Shown here piece after piece: positions 36,364 to 48,309 of a stretch of 64,000 nt of DNA. Origin of the DNA: Leptolyngbya subtilissima AS-A7 (GTDB lineage: Bacteria > Cyanobacteriota > Cyanobacteriia > Phormidesmidales > Phormidesmidaceae). The stretch is from contig NZ_JAMPKY010000001.1 in the NCBI RefSeq assembly GCF_039962255.1, positions 372,001 to 436,000 of the forward strand. Direction: 5' to 3'. Below the pieces are notes generated by a model. The model was not told the origin of the DNA. It ran no database searches and worked only from the letters and a program-made list of their open reading frames with translations. The position numbers and the translations under genes are program-made. Every line of letters begins with the position of its first letter. Within the stretch, counting starts at the first letter, position 1.

Positions 36364-38363
36364 ACCCGACGGCGGTGCGAGTTCTGCTAATTGAGGATGA
36401 TTTGGCCGAGGCCCGATTTTTGCAGGAGGTGCTGAAAGGGGCACCTCGCAGTCGTTTTCAGCTCAGCCACGCCAAGCGATTGGGGGAAGCGATCGCCTGG
36501 CTAAGGCAAGACGGCTTTGATGTGGCCCTGCTCGATCTCACCCTGCCCGACAGTAGCGGCCTCGACTCATTGGATGTGCTGCTACAAGAAGCCCCAAGCC
36601 TGCCGGTGGTGGTGCTGACCAACACCAACGATGATGCTCTGGCGGTGGCCGCCGTGCGCCACGGTGCCCAAGACTATTTGATGAAGCGATCGCTCCAGCA
36701 GGAGGTGCTGGTGCGATCGCTGTTCTATGCAATCGAGCGGCAGCGAGCTGAAGACGCCCTGCGCAACGCCAACGAGATTTTGGAAGACCGCGTGCAGGCC
36801 CGCACCGCCGAGCTAGAAGCGGCCAATCGAAACCTGCGCCAGGAGATCGAGCAGCGCCAGCGCATTCAAGAACGCCTCACCCTGGCTCAAAACGCCGCCA
36901 GCATTGGCACCTTCGAGTGGTGCGTCGACGCACCCGATCGCGACCCCTCAAACCCGGTCGCAGATGTACCCTGGCCCATAGCCGACATGATGGCTAGCTT
37001 TAGCGACAGCTGGCCCTGGCCCATTCACCCCGATGACACCGAGCGGGTCACTCAGGAGCTAAGGCGGGCGCTGCAGCAGGGGCAGGGGCTCAAAACCGAG
37101 TTTCGTATTTTGGTCGGCGATCGGGTGCACTGGCTGACGATCAACAGCAGCCTGATTTGCGATGTGGAGACCCACAGCGAACGCCTGCTGGGCATTCATA
37201 TGGACATCACCGACAAAAAACAGCTAGAGGCTCAGTTCCTGCGATCGCAGCGGCTCGAAAGTCTGGGTACTCTGGCCGGTGGCATTGCCCACGACCTTAA
37301 CAACATTCTGACGCCGATTTTGCTGGTGGTGCAGCTCTTGCCGCTGAAGCTCAAGAACATGGATTCTTGGATTCTGGGGAAGCTTGATATCTTAGAGGCC
37401 AGCGCCCAGCGGGGAGCTGACCTGGTCAAGCAAATTCTTGCTTTTACGCGAGGGGTTGAGGGCAAGCGCTTTGCCCTCCAGGTTCACCATCTGCTGGCTG
37501 ACATTCGCAAGCTAGTTCAGCAGACCCTGCCCAGATCCATTGATGTCTATGCCGACGTGCCAGATAGTCTGTGGCCGGTTTGGGGTGACGCTACCCAGCT
37601 GCACCAGGTGTTTATGAACCTCTGTGTCAACGCCCGCGACGCCATGCCAGCCGGCGGCACCCTGCACATTACCGCCGAGAACCTGACCCTAGACCATGAC
37701 TCAGCCCAGCGGCATTTTCAGGCCCAGCCTGGCCCCTACGTTATAGTTACCGTTGCCGATACCGGCACCGGCATAGGACCAGCGGTGCTCAATCAAATTT
37801 TTGACCCCTTTTTTACTACCAAAGCCCTAGGCCAAGGTACGGGGCTGGGTCTATCGGCGGTGCTGGGCATTGTCGAAAGTCATGGTGGCTTTATCGACGT
37901 GCAGAGCCAGGTGGGCCAGGGTAGCCAGTTTCAGGTCTATCTGCCGGCCACCTTTGAGCCCAATCCTGCCGCTGTTACCCTCCCCAACCTGCTTGATGGT
38001 AGCCAGTCAACGGTGCTGGTAGTAGACGACGAACCCGCGGTCTGTGCCGCGGTACGCACGGTTCTAGAACTGCATAACTATCGGGTGATGGTGGCACACG
38101 GCGGGCAGGACGCGATCGCCCTGCTGAGCGAGCACGTGGATACCATCCACACCGTACTGATGGATCTAATGATGCCGACGATGGATGGCTTCGCAACGAT
38201 TCCGCTGCTGAAGCGCCTTAACCCAGACCTGCGGGTGGTTGCCATGAGCGGCCTCAACTCCGTCGATGCTGTCGCCAAAGCCGAGCAGCAGGGGTTCCAG
38301 GGCTTCTTACCAAAGCCCTTCACTCGCCAAGATTTGCTTCAGCGCATGCAGCCTGTAGACTGA
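36324..38363 (+). CDS. Hybrid histidine kinase with REC-PAS-HisKA-HATPase-REC layout
   Basis: A 679-residue soluble protein. An N-terminal receiver (VRVLLIEDDLAEARFLQEVL, phosphosite in VALLDLTLPDSSGL) is followed by a coiled coil (about 145-190). A PAS domain comes next (AQNAASIGTFEW, LLGIHMDITDKKQLEAQFLR), then HisKA with LGTLAGGIAHDLNNILTPIL and an HATPase with VFMNLCVNARDAMPAGGT and GTGLGLSAVLGIVESHGG. A C-terminal receiver closes it (VLVVDDEPAVCAAV, LMDLMMPTMDG, GFLPKPFTRQDL). The predicted start is TTG 36324, overlapping rcp1; GTG 36375, 12 nt after rcp1, is an alternative. It fits as a second relay stage after Rcp1. Confidence 0.9.
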   Translation: MARNSDATLEYPLNPTAVRVLLIEDDLAEARFLQEVLKGAPRSRFQLSHAKRLGEAIAWLRQDGFDVALLDLTLPDSSGLDSLDVLLQEAPSLPVVVLTNTNDDALAVAAVRHGAQDYLMKRSLQQEVLVRSLFYAIERQRAEDALRNANEILEDRVQARTAELEAANRNLRQEIEQRQRIQERLTLAQNAASIGTFEWCVDAPDRDPSNPVADVPWPIADMMASFSDSWPWPIHPDDTERVTQELRRALQQGQGLKTEFRILVGDRVHWLTINSSLICDVETHSERLLGIHMDITDKKQLEAQFLRSQRLESLGTLAGGIAHDLNNILTPILLVVQLLPLKLKNMDSWILGKLDILEASAQRGADLVKQILAFTRGVEGKRFALQVHHLLADIRKLVQQTLPRSIDVYADVPDSLWPVWGDATQLHQVFMNLCVNARDAMPAGGTLHITAENLTLDHDSAQRHFQAQPGPYVIVTVADTGTGIGPAVLNQIFDPFFTTKALGQGTGLGLSAVLGIVESHGGFIDVQSQVGQGSQFQVYLPATFEPNPAAVTLPNLLDGSQSTVLVVDDEPAVCAAVRTVLELHNYRVMVAHGGQDAIALLSEHVDTIHTVLMDLMMPTMDGFATIPLLKRLNPDLRVVAMSGLNSVDAVAKAEQQGFQGFLPKPFTRQDLLQRMQPVD

Positions 38364-38370
38364 CCAGCGG

Positions 38371-41292
38371 CTAAAAGGAGCCCGCTAGAGCTTCAACGCA
38401 GCGATCGCAGATCGTCGGATCATCGCTGCTCTCGCCCACGTGGATGGAGTAGTTCCAGCAGCGATCGCACTTCTCACCCTCGGCATCCACTACACCAATA
38501 CCTAGGGCATCAGACTCGCTACTGCACTTAACGCTCGCCAGGGCTTCAGGAGTATCCAGCACCTCCACCTGGGAAACCAGGAACAGGTAGCGCAGTTCGT
38601 CTACGTGGTTAGAGGCAGGGGCAACTGCATCCGTAGGATTCATCGCTGCCAGCTTCGCCCGCAGTTCTGGATCGGCCACATATAGTAGCGCTTTAGCTTC
38701 CAGGGATGAGCCAATGTCCTTGGCTGTACGGGCCTGCTCTAGCACCCGGTTCACGTCCTGGCGCACGGTACGAATCTGGCTCCACAGATTGGCCAGATCC
38801 GGCTGCTGCCATTGGTCGTCCATTTGCACCCACCCCGCTTGAAACACCGATTTGTGGGCGGTGGGATAGGGCAGGTTTTGCCAAATGTCTTCGGCCATGT
38901 GGGAGAGCACCGGGGCAATGGAGCGGGCCAGGTTTTCGATCGCGATCGCCAGCACCGTCTGACAGCTGCGCCGCCGGAAGGAATCTGCCGCACTGATGTA
39001 CAGCCGATCCTTGGCGGCATCCAGGTAAAAGTTCGACAGATCGACCGCGCAGAAATTCTGCACGGTTTGGAAGAACCGGAAGAACTGATAGGTTTCGAAG
39101 GCGTCGGTGATGTCGGTAAACACCTCGGTCATGCGGTGCAGCATGTAGCGATCGAGCTCGGGCAGCTGGTCGTAGGGCACGGCGTCCTTCGCTGGGTCAA
39201 AGTCGTGCAGGTTGCCCAGCAAAAACCGCGCCGTGTTGCGAATCTTGCGGTACACATCCGACATCTGCTTGAGGATGTTGCCCCCCAGGGGCACGTCAGA
39301 GGAATAGTCTACCGACGACACCCACAGGCGCAGCACGTCGGCCCCATAGGGCGGGTCCTGCTTCTGGTTTTTGCCGCCGTTGATCACAATTGCCGGATCT
39401 ACCACGTTGCCGATGGATTTACTCATCTTGCGGCCCTGCTCGTCGAGGGCAAAGCCGTGGGTGAGCACCGTTCTGTAGGGGGCGCAGCCGTTCACCGCCA
39501 CGCTGGTCAGCAGACTCGACTGGAACCAGCCTCGATGCTGGTCAGAACCCTCCAGGTACATATCCACCGGGTATTCCAGCTCGCCGCGCTGCTGAGCCAC
39601 CGCCGCCCAGGAAGAGCCCGAGTCGAACCACACATCCATGGTGTCGGTGCCCTTGCGGTAGGTGTGGCCGTTGTTGCGGTACTGTTCTGGCAAGAGTTCC
39701 GCCTCGGTTAGCTCCCACCAGGCGTCGGAGCCTTTTTCGGCAAATAGGGCCTTGATGTGGGCCAGGGTTGTTTCGTTGAGCAGGGGTTCGCCTGTGGCTT
39801 CGTCGTAGAACACGGGGATGGGCATGCCCCAGGTGCGCTGGCGCGAGATGCACCAGTCGGAGCGATCGCCCACCATGGCCGTAATCCGGTTTTCGCCCGT
39901 GGCCGGAATCCACTGTACCGACTGGATCGCCTTTAACGCCTCGTCGCGGAAGCCCTCGACGGAAGCAAACCACTGCTCGGTGGCGCGATAAATTGTGGGC
40001 TGCTTGGTGCGCCAATCGTAGGGATACTTGTGGACGTAGGGCTCGTGCTTGAGCAAAGAACCCGCTTTCTCCAGGGCTTCAATCACCGCTGGGTTGGCGT
40101 TGGTGAGCACGTTGAGCCCCGCGAAAGGACCGGCTTCCTCGGTCATGTCGCCCTTTTCATCCACGGGGCAAAGCACGGGCAGGCCGTAGCGCTGACCCAC
40201 TTTGAAGTCTTCGTCGCCGTGGCCAGGAGCGGTGTGCACCAGGCCCGTGCCCGACTCGGTGGTGACATAGTCGCCGCCAATCAGAATGGGGCTGGTGCGA
40301 TCGAACAGCGGGTGGCGGTAGGTGGAGTACTCTAGGGCCGCGCCTTTGATTTCGGCTTTGAGAGTAAGTTCAGAGCCGAGCACCTGGGCCATGCGATCGC
40401 ACAGATCCTTGGCAATGATCAGGTACTTAAACGGCTTCCCAGACGCTACCTCAACTACGGCGTAGGTCAGTTCCCCATTCACCGCTACCCCCAAGTTGGC
40501 CGGAATTGTCCAGGGAGTCGTCGTCCAGATCGCTACGCCCAGCTCGCCCAGGTAGGGCTCTAACGCCGCCTTGGCGTCAGGGGACGCACTCACCATAGGA
40601 AATGCTGCGTAGATGCTGGGAGAGGTGTGGCCTTCGGGATACTCCAGCTCTGCTTCTGCCAGGGCCGTCTGAGAGGTCGGACTCCAGTGAACAGACTTGA
40701 GGCCACGGTAAATGTAGCCCTTCAGGTACATTTGCCCAAACACCTCAATCTGAGCGGCTTCGTACTCCGGTGTGAGGGTTAGGTAGGGGTGATCCCAATC
40801 GCCCCAGACGCCGTAGCGCTTGAAGCTATCCCGCTGGCGATCGATTGCTTTAAGGGCAAAAGCCTTGGCTTTATAGCGCAGCTTGATCGGCGTCAGGTTA
40901 GCCCGCGCCTCTAGGTCCATGGCTTGGAGCACCTTCAGCTCAATCGGCAGGCCGTGGCAGTCCCAGCCCGGAATGTAGCGCGCCTTGCGGCCATTGAGCA
41001 GCTGGTATTTGTTGATTGTGTCTTTGAGAATTTTGTTGAGGGCGTGGCCAATGTGCAGATCGCCATTGGCGTAGGGTGGCCCGTCGTGCAGCACAAAAAT
41101 CTCGCCGGGGTTGCTGGTCGACAGAGTTTCGTAGATCTGGTTTTCGGCCCAAAACGCTTGAATCTCAGGCTCGCGCTGGGTGGCGTTGGCCCGCATGTCA
41201 AAACTGGTCTGGGGGAGCAGAACGGTGTCTTTGTAGCTTTTAGGGTCTGTCACAGCCGGAGGTTGACTAAAGGTGAAGGATGCTCGCGCCAT
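38371..41292 (-). CDS. ileS: Isoleucyl-tRNA synthetase
   Basis: A class I aminoacyl-tRNA synthetase of about 973 residues from ATG 41292 (MARASFTFSQPP); the frame is open to 41355. The signature motifs are DLHIGHALNKILKDTI (HIGH), GRKMSKSIGNVVDPA (KMSKS) and WDCHGLPIELKV. The editing domain markers are TTPWTIPANLGVAV and GTGLVHTAPGHGDEDF. The C-terminal zinc finger has CDRCWNYS and CDRCVEALAG. All domains are intact. It converges on the hybrid kinase gene with only 7 bp between stops. Confidence 0.97.
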   Translation of the reverse strand: MARASFTFSQPPAVTDPKSYKDTVLLPQTSFDMRANATQREPEIQAFWAENQIYETLSTSNPGEIFVLHDGPPYANGDLHIGHALNKILKDTINKYQLLNGRKARYIPGWDCHGLPIELKVLQAMDLEARANLTPIKLRYKAKAFALKAIDRQRDSFKRYGVWGDWDHPYLTLTPEYEAAQIEVFGQMYLKGYIYRGLKSVHWSPTSQTALAEAELEYPEGHTSPSIYAAFPMVSASPDAKAALEPYLGELGVAIWTTTPWTIPANLGVAVNGELTYAVVEVASGKPFKYLIIAKDLCDRMAQVLGSELTLKAEIKGAALEYSTYRHPLFDRTSPILIGGDYVTTESGTGLVHTAPGHGDEDFKVGQRYGLPVLCPVDEKGDMTEEAGPFAGLNVLTNANPAVIEALEKAGSLLKHEPYVHKYPYDWRTKQPTIYRATEQWFASVEGFRDEALKAIQSVQWIPATGENRITAMVGDRSDWCISRQRTWGMPIPVFYDEATGEPLLNETTLAHIKALFAEKGSDAWWELTEAELLPEQYRNNGHTYRKGTDTMDVWFDSGSSWAAVAQQRGELEYPVDMYLEGSDQHRGWFQSSLLTSVAVNGCAPYRTVLTHGFALDEQGRKMSKSIGNVVDPAIVINGGKNQKQDPPYGADVLRLWVSSVDYSSDVPLGGNILKQMSDVYRKIRNTARFLLGNLHDFDPAKDAVPYDQLPELDRYMLHRMTEVFTDITDAFETYQFFRFFQTVQNFCAVDLSNFYLDAAKDRLYISAADSFRRRSCQTVLAIAIENLARSIAPVLSHMAEDIWQNLPYPTAHKSVFQAGWVQMDDQWQQPDLANLWSQIRTVRQDVNRVLEQARTAKDIGSSLEAKALLYVADPELRAKLAAMNPTDAVAPASNHVDELRYLFLVSQVEVLDTPEALASVKCSSESDALGIGVVDAEGEKCDRCWNYSIHVGESSDDPTICDRCVEALAGSF

Positions 41293-41415
41293 TATGGCAG
41301 ATTCGGCCCGCTGACAGTCGCTGAGGGCCATCTCTGGTGAGCCATCTCTATACATTAGGCCAGGTTGAGGGCAATTGTCGGGCTAATCTTGGCGTTCGGG
41401 GTCGGGGGAAACGAC

Positions 41416-42543
41416 CTATAGGTCGCTGGGCCAATTTTCCTCTTCCTCGGCTTCGGGAATGCTGGAAACCTCGCGGGCCTGAGGGTATGGGCTGGTCTCT
41501 TGAACGGCATCGGGTTCTAAAATGCTTGAACTGTCGCGGCTCAAGCTTGTATCCTGTGGCATTCCAGGAACGGGAACCGACTCGAAAGGAGTATCCCGGC
41601 GGGGCTCGTCCCCTTCAAACCCGTCAAAACTCTCAGTGGCTTCGGTATCAACGATAGTCACTGTCGAGGATGGATCCACGCCTGACGCGGCTCTGGCAGT
41701 GGAATCGGGGTTAGCAGCAGGTGGACGCTTGGGTTTGGCCAATGGCGAGGGCCGGGGTGGAATTTCGATTACCGCTCGCTTGGGTTTAGGGCTGGTTCTG
41801 GCTTTAACAATGTCTCCCACCCATGCCTTTAACCCGGCTAACCTGCTCCCGATCGGAGGGGGCTTCTGTTTAGTCTTGGCTTGGGGAGTTTTGGGGGAAG
41901 TTTGAGGATTTTTAGTGATTGGCGTAGCCTGCGGAGCGCGGGATTGGGGCGATCGCGCTGCTTTAACCGGTGGCGAAGTCGGAGATTTGGCAGGCTCCAA
42001 GACTACGGGTTCTGGAATGTGGCCTACGGGTTCAGGCGAGATGGCCCTAGAAGACGATGGCCGACGAGAGCTAGGCGCTAGCTCATCGACAAATTCGTAG
42101 TCCACATCCTTAAGAGACGACGCTCGAATTTCGCTGGTAGCGATCGCCGGATCGCCCGGCAGCCTGCCGTCTTCTGCCTGAGGCAGCCAGCGCCCCAGGG
42201 GAGTGCCCCGCAGCAGATCGACTGTCCACTGCTTCAGCTGTTGCCCAAAGGTCGCCCAAGACTCTTGAGTAACGAGCGTTTGTAAATCTAGCGGCGTGCG
42301 CTTGCGGCGCAAACTTAGAGTTTGCCAACCCAGCCAGCCCAGCAGCACCACGCTAGCCAAATGACCCAGCAGCTCAGTGGGCGAGGTTTGAACGGCGCTA
42401 AACCACAGCACCAGGCCGTAAAATGCCCCTACCCCGCTCCAGAAAAAGTCGTGGCGGCGATGCACTTCAGGGAAAAAGAAGGCGGCCCCATACAGCGAGA
42501 TGCTGCCCAACCAAACTGCGATCGCTAGAACGTGAACCCCCAT
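41416..42543 (-). CDS. ycf66: Ycf66-family membrane protein
   Basis: About 375 residues. The N-terminal ~80 residues hold two or three membrane helices (VLAIAVWLGSISLYGAAFFF, FWSGVGAFYGLVLWFSAVQT, LGHLASVVLLGWLGWQTLSL) matching Ycf66, found in cyanobacteria and some plastids. The role is unknown, perhaps thylakoid-related. The remaining ~290 residues are low-complexity, rich in Pro, Ser, Lys and acidic residues, and likely disordered. The start may be Met1 at 42552 or Met4 at 42543. The gene follows the STAS-sugar-transferase gene on the same strand after a strong hairpin. Confidence 0.75.
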   Translation of the reverse strand: MGVHVLAIAVWLGSISLYGAAFFFPEVHRRHDFFWSGVGAFYGLVLWFSAVQTSPTELLGHLASVVLLGWLGWQTLSLRRKRTPLDLQTLVTQESWATFGQQLKQWTVDLLRGTPLGRWLPQAEDGRLPGDPAIATSEIRASSLKDVDYEFVDELAPSSRRPSSSRAISPEPVGHIPEPVVLEPAKSPTSPPVKAARSPQSRAPQATPITKNPQTSPKTPQAKTKQKPPPIGSRLAGLKAWVGDIVKARTSPKPKRAVIEIPPRPSPLAKPKRPPAANPDSTARAASGVDPSSTVTIVDTEATESFDGFEGDEPRRDTPFESVPVPGMPQDTSLSRDSSSILEPDAVQETSPYPQAREVSSIPEAEEEENWPSDL

Positions 42544-42628
42544 GCCGCCCACCGTGCCCGCTACCTCAACACCACTACTCTATCGCGGCTTGCTAGACCA
42601 GGTGCGATCGGACGGCTTCCTTAAAGTG

Positions 42629-42663
42629 GAAAATCTTTATTCTCCTTGAGAATAAAGATTTTC
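42629..42663 (-). terminator. 16-bp perfect hairpin after the STAS-sugar-transferase gene
   Basis: Stem GAAAATCTTTATTCTC (42629-42644) pairs exactly with 42648-42663 around a 3-nt loop. It lies 70 bp past the stop of the minus-strand gene at 42734. AT-rich arms make it unlike a classic GC-rich stem, but length and position support a terminator or mRNA-stability element. Confidence 0.65.
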
Positions 42664-42733
42664 AGGAGTCTCTCGGCAGGTCAGCTATCCGCCCGCCTAT
42701 CCTACTCACCTATCCACTTTTTCCCACGGTGCT

Positions 42734-43789
42734 TTACGACGCCCCGGCCTTCTTCGAAAACAGTACCAAAACTGTCTTAACGATCAGCTGGATGTCGTAG
42801 GCCAGGCTCCAGTTCTTCTGGTAGTCGAGATCCATGCGAATCACGTCTTCAAACTTTTTCACCGTAGATCGACCGTTGACCTGCCACTCGCCAGTCATGC
42901 CAGGTTTTACGTCGAGGCGCTGCCACTCAGGCACCTTGTACTGCTCAATTTCATCGGGGGTAGGAGGACGGGTGCCGACCAGGCTCATGTCGCCCCGCAG
43001 CACGTTCCAAAATTGGGGCAGTTCATCGAGGCTGGTGCGGCGCAGAAAGCGGCCTACTTTAGTAATGCGAGGGTCGTTTTCATTCTTAAACAGCGGCCCT
43101 TCTACTTCATTTTCGACCTGGGCCTTGAGCGCTTCGGCATCGGTCACCATGGAGCGAAACTTCCAAATGTGGAAGCGTTTGCCCATCCACGAGCAGCGCA
43201 CTTGTCTAAAGAAAATCGGGCCGCCATCTTCGAGCTTAATAGCAATCACAATGGGCACCGACAGCACTGCGGTCAGCACCAAACCCACCAGCGCTCCGAC
43301 GATATCCAGCAGGCGCTTGCCCTTTGAGGCCACTGAGGGATGGGTGGTCAGCGCTACAAATCTCATTTCGGGCTTAAGGGCAGGGCTCTCGGGCTCACCG
43401 GCAACCGGTTCAAAGGTAAACAGCTGCTCAAGGTCGGTTAGAGCCAGCACCATGCGTACCTGCTCTTGCACTCCCCGCAGCACCATGGCAATGCCCTTGG
43501 TCTGGCAGGTGCGATAGCAGATCACTAGGGCCCCTAAGCCACTACTGTCAATAAACTGAGTCTGGCTTAGGTCAATAATGATGGTTTCAGGGGTTGGTTG
43601 GCTTAGGCTGTGGTGCTTCACCTGTTGCTCAAACTCGACCGCCTCAACAACGGTTAAAGTAGACGGCACGCTAACAACCCGAGCGGTGTCTATCGCCTCA
43701 TTAGAGAGCTGCTCTGCGACTACTTGTGGATCCTGATCTGGGGCAATGGATGAGGTCATACCGGCATCCCTGGTAATGGTTAGTGGCAA
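42734..43789 (-). CDS. STAS-domain and polyprenyl-phosphate sugar-phosphotransferase fusion
   Basis: A 351-residue protein. Residues ~35-130 form a STAS anti-sigma-antagonist-like domain with the phosphorylatable Ser region TQFIDSSGLGALVICYRTC. From about 155 the protein is a bacterial sugar transferase (PF02397): KRLLDIVGALVGLVLTAVLS membrane helix, GGPIFFRQVRCSWMGK, FHIWKFRSMVTDAEAL, LRRTSLDELPQFWNVLRGDM, LVGTRPPTPDE and KPGMTGEWQVNGRS. It starts glycan assembly by loading a sugar-phosphate on undecaprenyl phosphate at the plasma membrane. The STAS domain suggests control by a phospho-switch. The start may be Met11 (43759). Confidence 0.88.
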   Translation of the reverse strand: MPLTITRDAGMTSSIAPDQDPQVVAEQLSNEAIDTARVVSVPSTLTVVEAVEFEQQVKHHSLSQPTPETIIIDLSQTQFIDSSGLGALVICYRTCQTKGIAMVLRGVQEQVRMVLALTDLEQLFTFEPVAGEPESPALKPEMRFVALTTHPSVASKGKRLLDIVGALVGLVLTAVLSVPIVIAIKLEDGGPIFFRQVRCSWMGKRFHIWKFRSMVTDAEALKAQVENEVEGPLFKNENDPRITKVGRFLRRTSLDELPQFWNVLRGDMSLVGTRPPTPDEIEQYKVPEWQRLDVKPGMTGEWQVNGRSTVKKFEDVIRMDLDYQKNWSLAYDIQLIVKTVLVLFSKKAGAS

Positions 43790-43963
43790 TAGGTACTGTC
43801 AGAATTCCCTTGACAATGTCCAAACTATAGGAGGCGCGGTCTGGGGTTGACTTGACCACGCCTCCATCTTCAACGAGTCTTAACGAGTCGTTGATGAGTT
43901 GATTAGGAGAACCTGCGTATTTCTGCCCTTGACGGATACAGAATGTCAGGGTTCCAGAGCCCC

Positions 43964-46645
<2,682 letters not shown>

Positions 46646-46796
46646 AGGGCTTGGGCTCTCCGATCGCGACGGGGATCTATCTATATTCGATCATAGATAG
46701 CGTTGCGATTTTATTACATGGGTTGTACCGCTGTGCTGTAGGCTTTGTTGCCAATCATTCCCTAAACCCAAGGAGGGTCTGGGGATTGCCTAGCGC

Positions 46797-47762
46797 TTAG
46801 CGGCTGGGACCTTTAGAAAATAGCTTGCCAAACAGAGATCGCTTAGGGCTGTCTGATGGTTTGCTATCCGGCTGCTTAGGGTTGTCCTGCGTAGGTGTGG
46901 CAGTAGGACGAGGCGGGAGATCAGTCATGGTGAGGTTGAGCTGCCGGGCATATTTCAGGGCTACAGCGTTGTTGGGATTGAGGCGTAGCGCCTGCTTGAA
47001 GTGCACCTTGGCCATGCCGGGCAGCTTTTGCATCAGATAGGCCTGACCCATCAGGCAGTGGTAGCTGCTGTTTTGAGGGTCAATTTTGAGGGCATCCTTG
47101 AGTTCTTGAATAGCGGCCTGAACGTTTTTACCCTTGAGATATTCTTGGGCTCGGCCGTAGTGGCGATCGGCGTAGGCCTGCCCCGATGATTTGCCGTTAT
47201 TAGCAGGGTGATCTGCTAAGGGGTCAGATGCGATCGCGGTGGCAGATACTAGCCCGCTGCGCTTTTCGCGAATCACTGGCTCACCCATCTTGCGGCGCAG
47301 GTACACCAGGTTGAGTTCGCTGAGCTGCTGGGTGCAAGCTTCAAACTCGGTTAGAGATGTATATTGGCGATCGCACAGCTGATCGATCGCCTGCTCGTAA
47401 AACACGTCTACCTCGGCCTCGGCCACATCTAGCAGATACTTACCGGGTTTGCTGGTGGGCTGGAGTTTCTGATCGCGGCTGAGGCGGCGCACTTTGAAGC
47501 GGAGAGCCGCCAGTACCTCGTTGCGGCCCTTGTCTTGCTTGAGGCGCTGGTAGGCGGGGTTGACTAGCTTGGGCAGCACCTGGTCGGCCAGCTGGCGCAG
47601 CTCGGCCGGCACATCGATTAAGGCGTCGGGGTGCAGCTGTTTGGCTACCACCCGGTAGCGCTTGAGAATGCGACGCTCATCGGCTGCTACTGACACACCT
47701 AGTAGCGCGTAGGGATCGGTGAAACGGTTGAGCCATTCGGGGGAGAAGGCAGCGTGGGGCAT
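46797..47762 (-). CDS. J-domain and TPR protein (DnaJ-like co-chaperone)
   Basis: A 321-residue cytoplasmic protein. The N-terminal J domain (DPYALLGVSVAADERRILKR, YRVVAKQLHPDAL) keeps the HPD motif needed to stimulate DnaK ATPase. The middle region (about 90-175) is helical and not recognised. The C-terminal half has TPR units (GRAQEYLKGKNVQAAIQELK, CLMGQAYLMQKLPGMAKVHF) and a Pro/Ser/Lys-rich tail. There is no Gly/Phe region or zinc finger, so it is a type III J protein that presumably targets DnaK to specific clients. Confidence 0.85.
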   Translation of the reverse strand: MPHAAFSPEWLNRFTDPYALLGVSVAADERRILKRYRVVAKQLHPDALIDVPAELRQLADQVLPKLVNPAYQRLKQDKGRNEVLAALRFKVRRLSRDQKLQPTSKPGKYLLDVAEAEVDVFYEQAIDQLCDRQYTSLTEFEACTQQLSELNLVYLRRKMGEPVIREKRSGLVSATAIASDPLADHPANNGKSSGQAYADRHYGRAQEYLKGKNVQAAIQELKDALKIDPQNSSYHCLMGQAYLMQKLPGMAKVHFKQALRLNPNNAVALKYARQLNLTMTDLPPRPTATPTQDNPKQPDSKPSDSPKRSLFGKLFSKGPSR

Positions 47763-47930
47763 TCAGGGGGCAGAACTAGAGGAGTTTATTCTATTGTTGC
47801 GGAACTAGTGAGAACGACGGCTCAGAATCCGGAGGGCAATGTCGATTCTTTACGCCCGTCTTATACTGAATTCACAAGCTAGTGCAAAGCTTTAGCCTCT
47901 ATGGGCTCCATACGATAGCGAAGGGCAATG

Positions 47931-48299
47931 ATGTTGGCAGAGCGTTCCCGTCGAACAGCCGTCATTCTAGCGTGGCTGGGGGTATTAGCCCCAGTGTCAG
48001 GATTCCACAAGTTTTATCTAGGTCAGCCCTTTTGGGGCACCCTCTATCTGCTCCTGAGCTGGACTCCCCTTCCTCGAGTTGCCTGTGCCGTTGAGGGTCT
48101 TATGCTGATGGCCCAACCTCTCAGTGCCTTTGCCCCATCAGAGTCTTCCACCAGTCAAGCTAAGGGGGGCCTTGACCCAGCTCAGATTAGCGCCCTTGGG
48201 GTGGCCCTGCGGGAGCTAGACACCCTGCGCCAGGAGGGGCTGATTTCGGAGCTAGAGTTTGAGCAGAAGCGACGTCAGCTTTTAGATCAAGTGGCCTAG
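47931..48299 (+). CDS. TM2-domain protein with C-terminal SHOCT motif
   Basis: About 122 residues. The N-terminal half is a TM2 domain (TAVILAWLGVLAPVSGFHKF, YLGQPFWGTLYLLLSWTPLP) with two membrane helices and the short G-x-H-x-F/Y-L-G turn. The C-terminal ~30 residues (LRELDTLRQEGLISELEFEQ, KRRQLLDQ) are a SHOCT oligomerisation helix pair. Function is unknown; such proteins are small membrane scaffolds. The start is Met2 at 47931, placed by an AAGGG site; ATG 47928 is also possible. The ComEA-like gene follows 10 nt later, so an operon is likely. Confidence 0.8.
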   Translation: MLAERSRRTAVILAWLGVLAPVSGFHKFYLGQPFWGTLYLLLSWTPLPRVACAVEGLMLMAQPLSAFAPSESSTSQAKGGLDPAQISALGVALRELDTLRQEGLISELEFEQKRRQLLDQVA

Positions 48300-48309
48300 G
48301 GATGCGACA

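Noticed and set aside
38812..39711. 299-codon plus-strand open frame inside ileS
   Set aside because: It is antisense to well-conserved IleS sequence and its composition reflects the opposite strand; no domain pattern.
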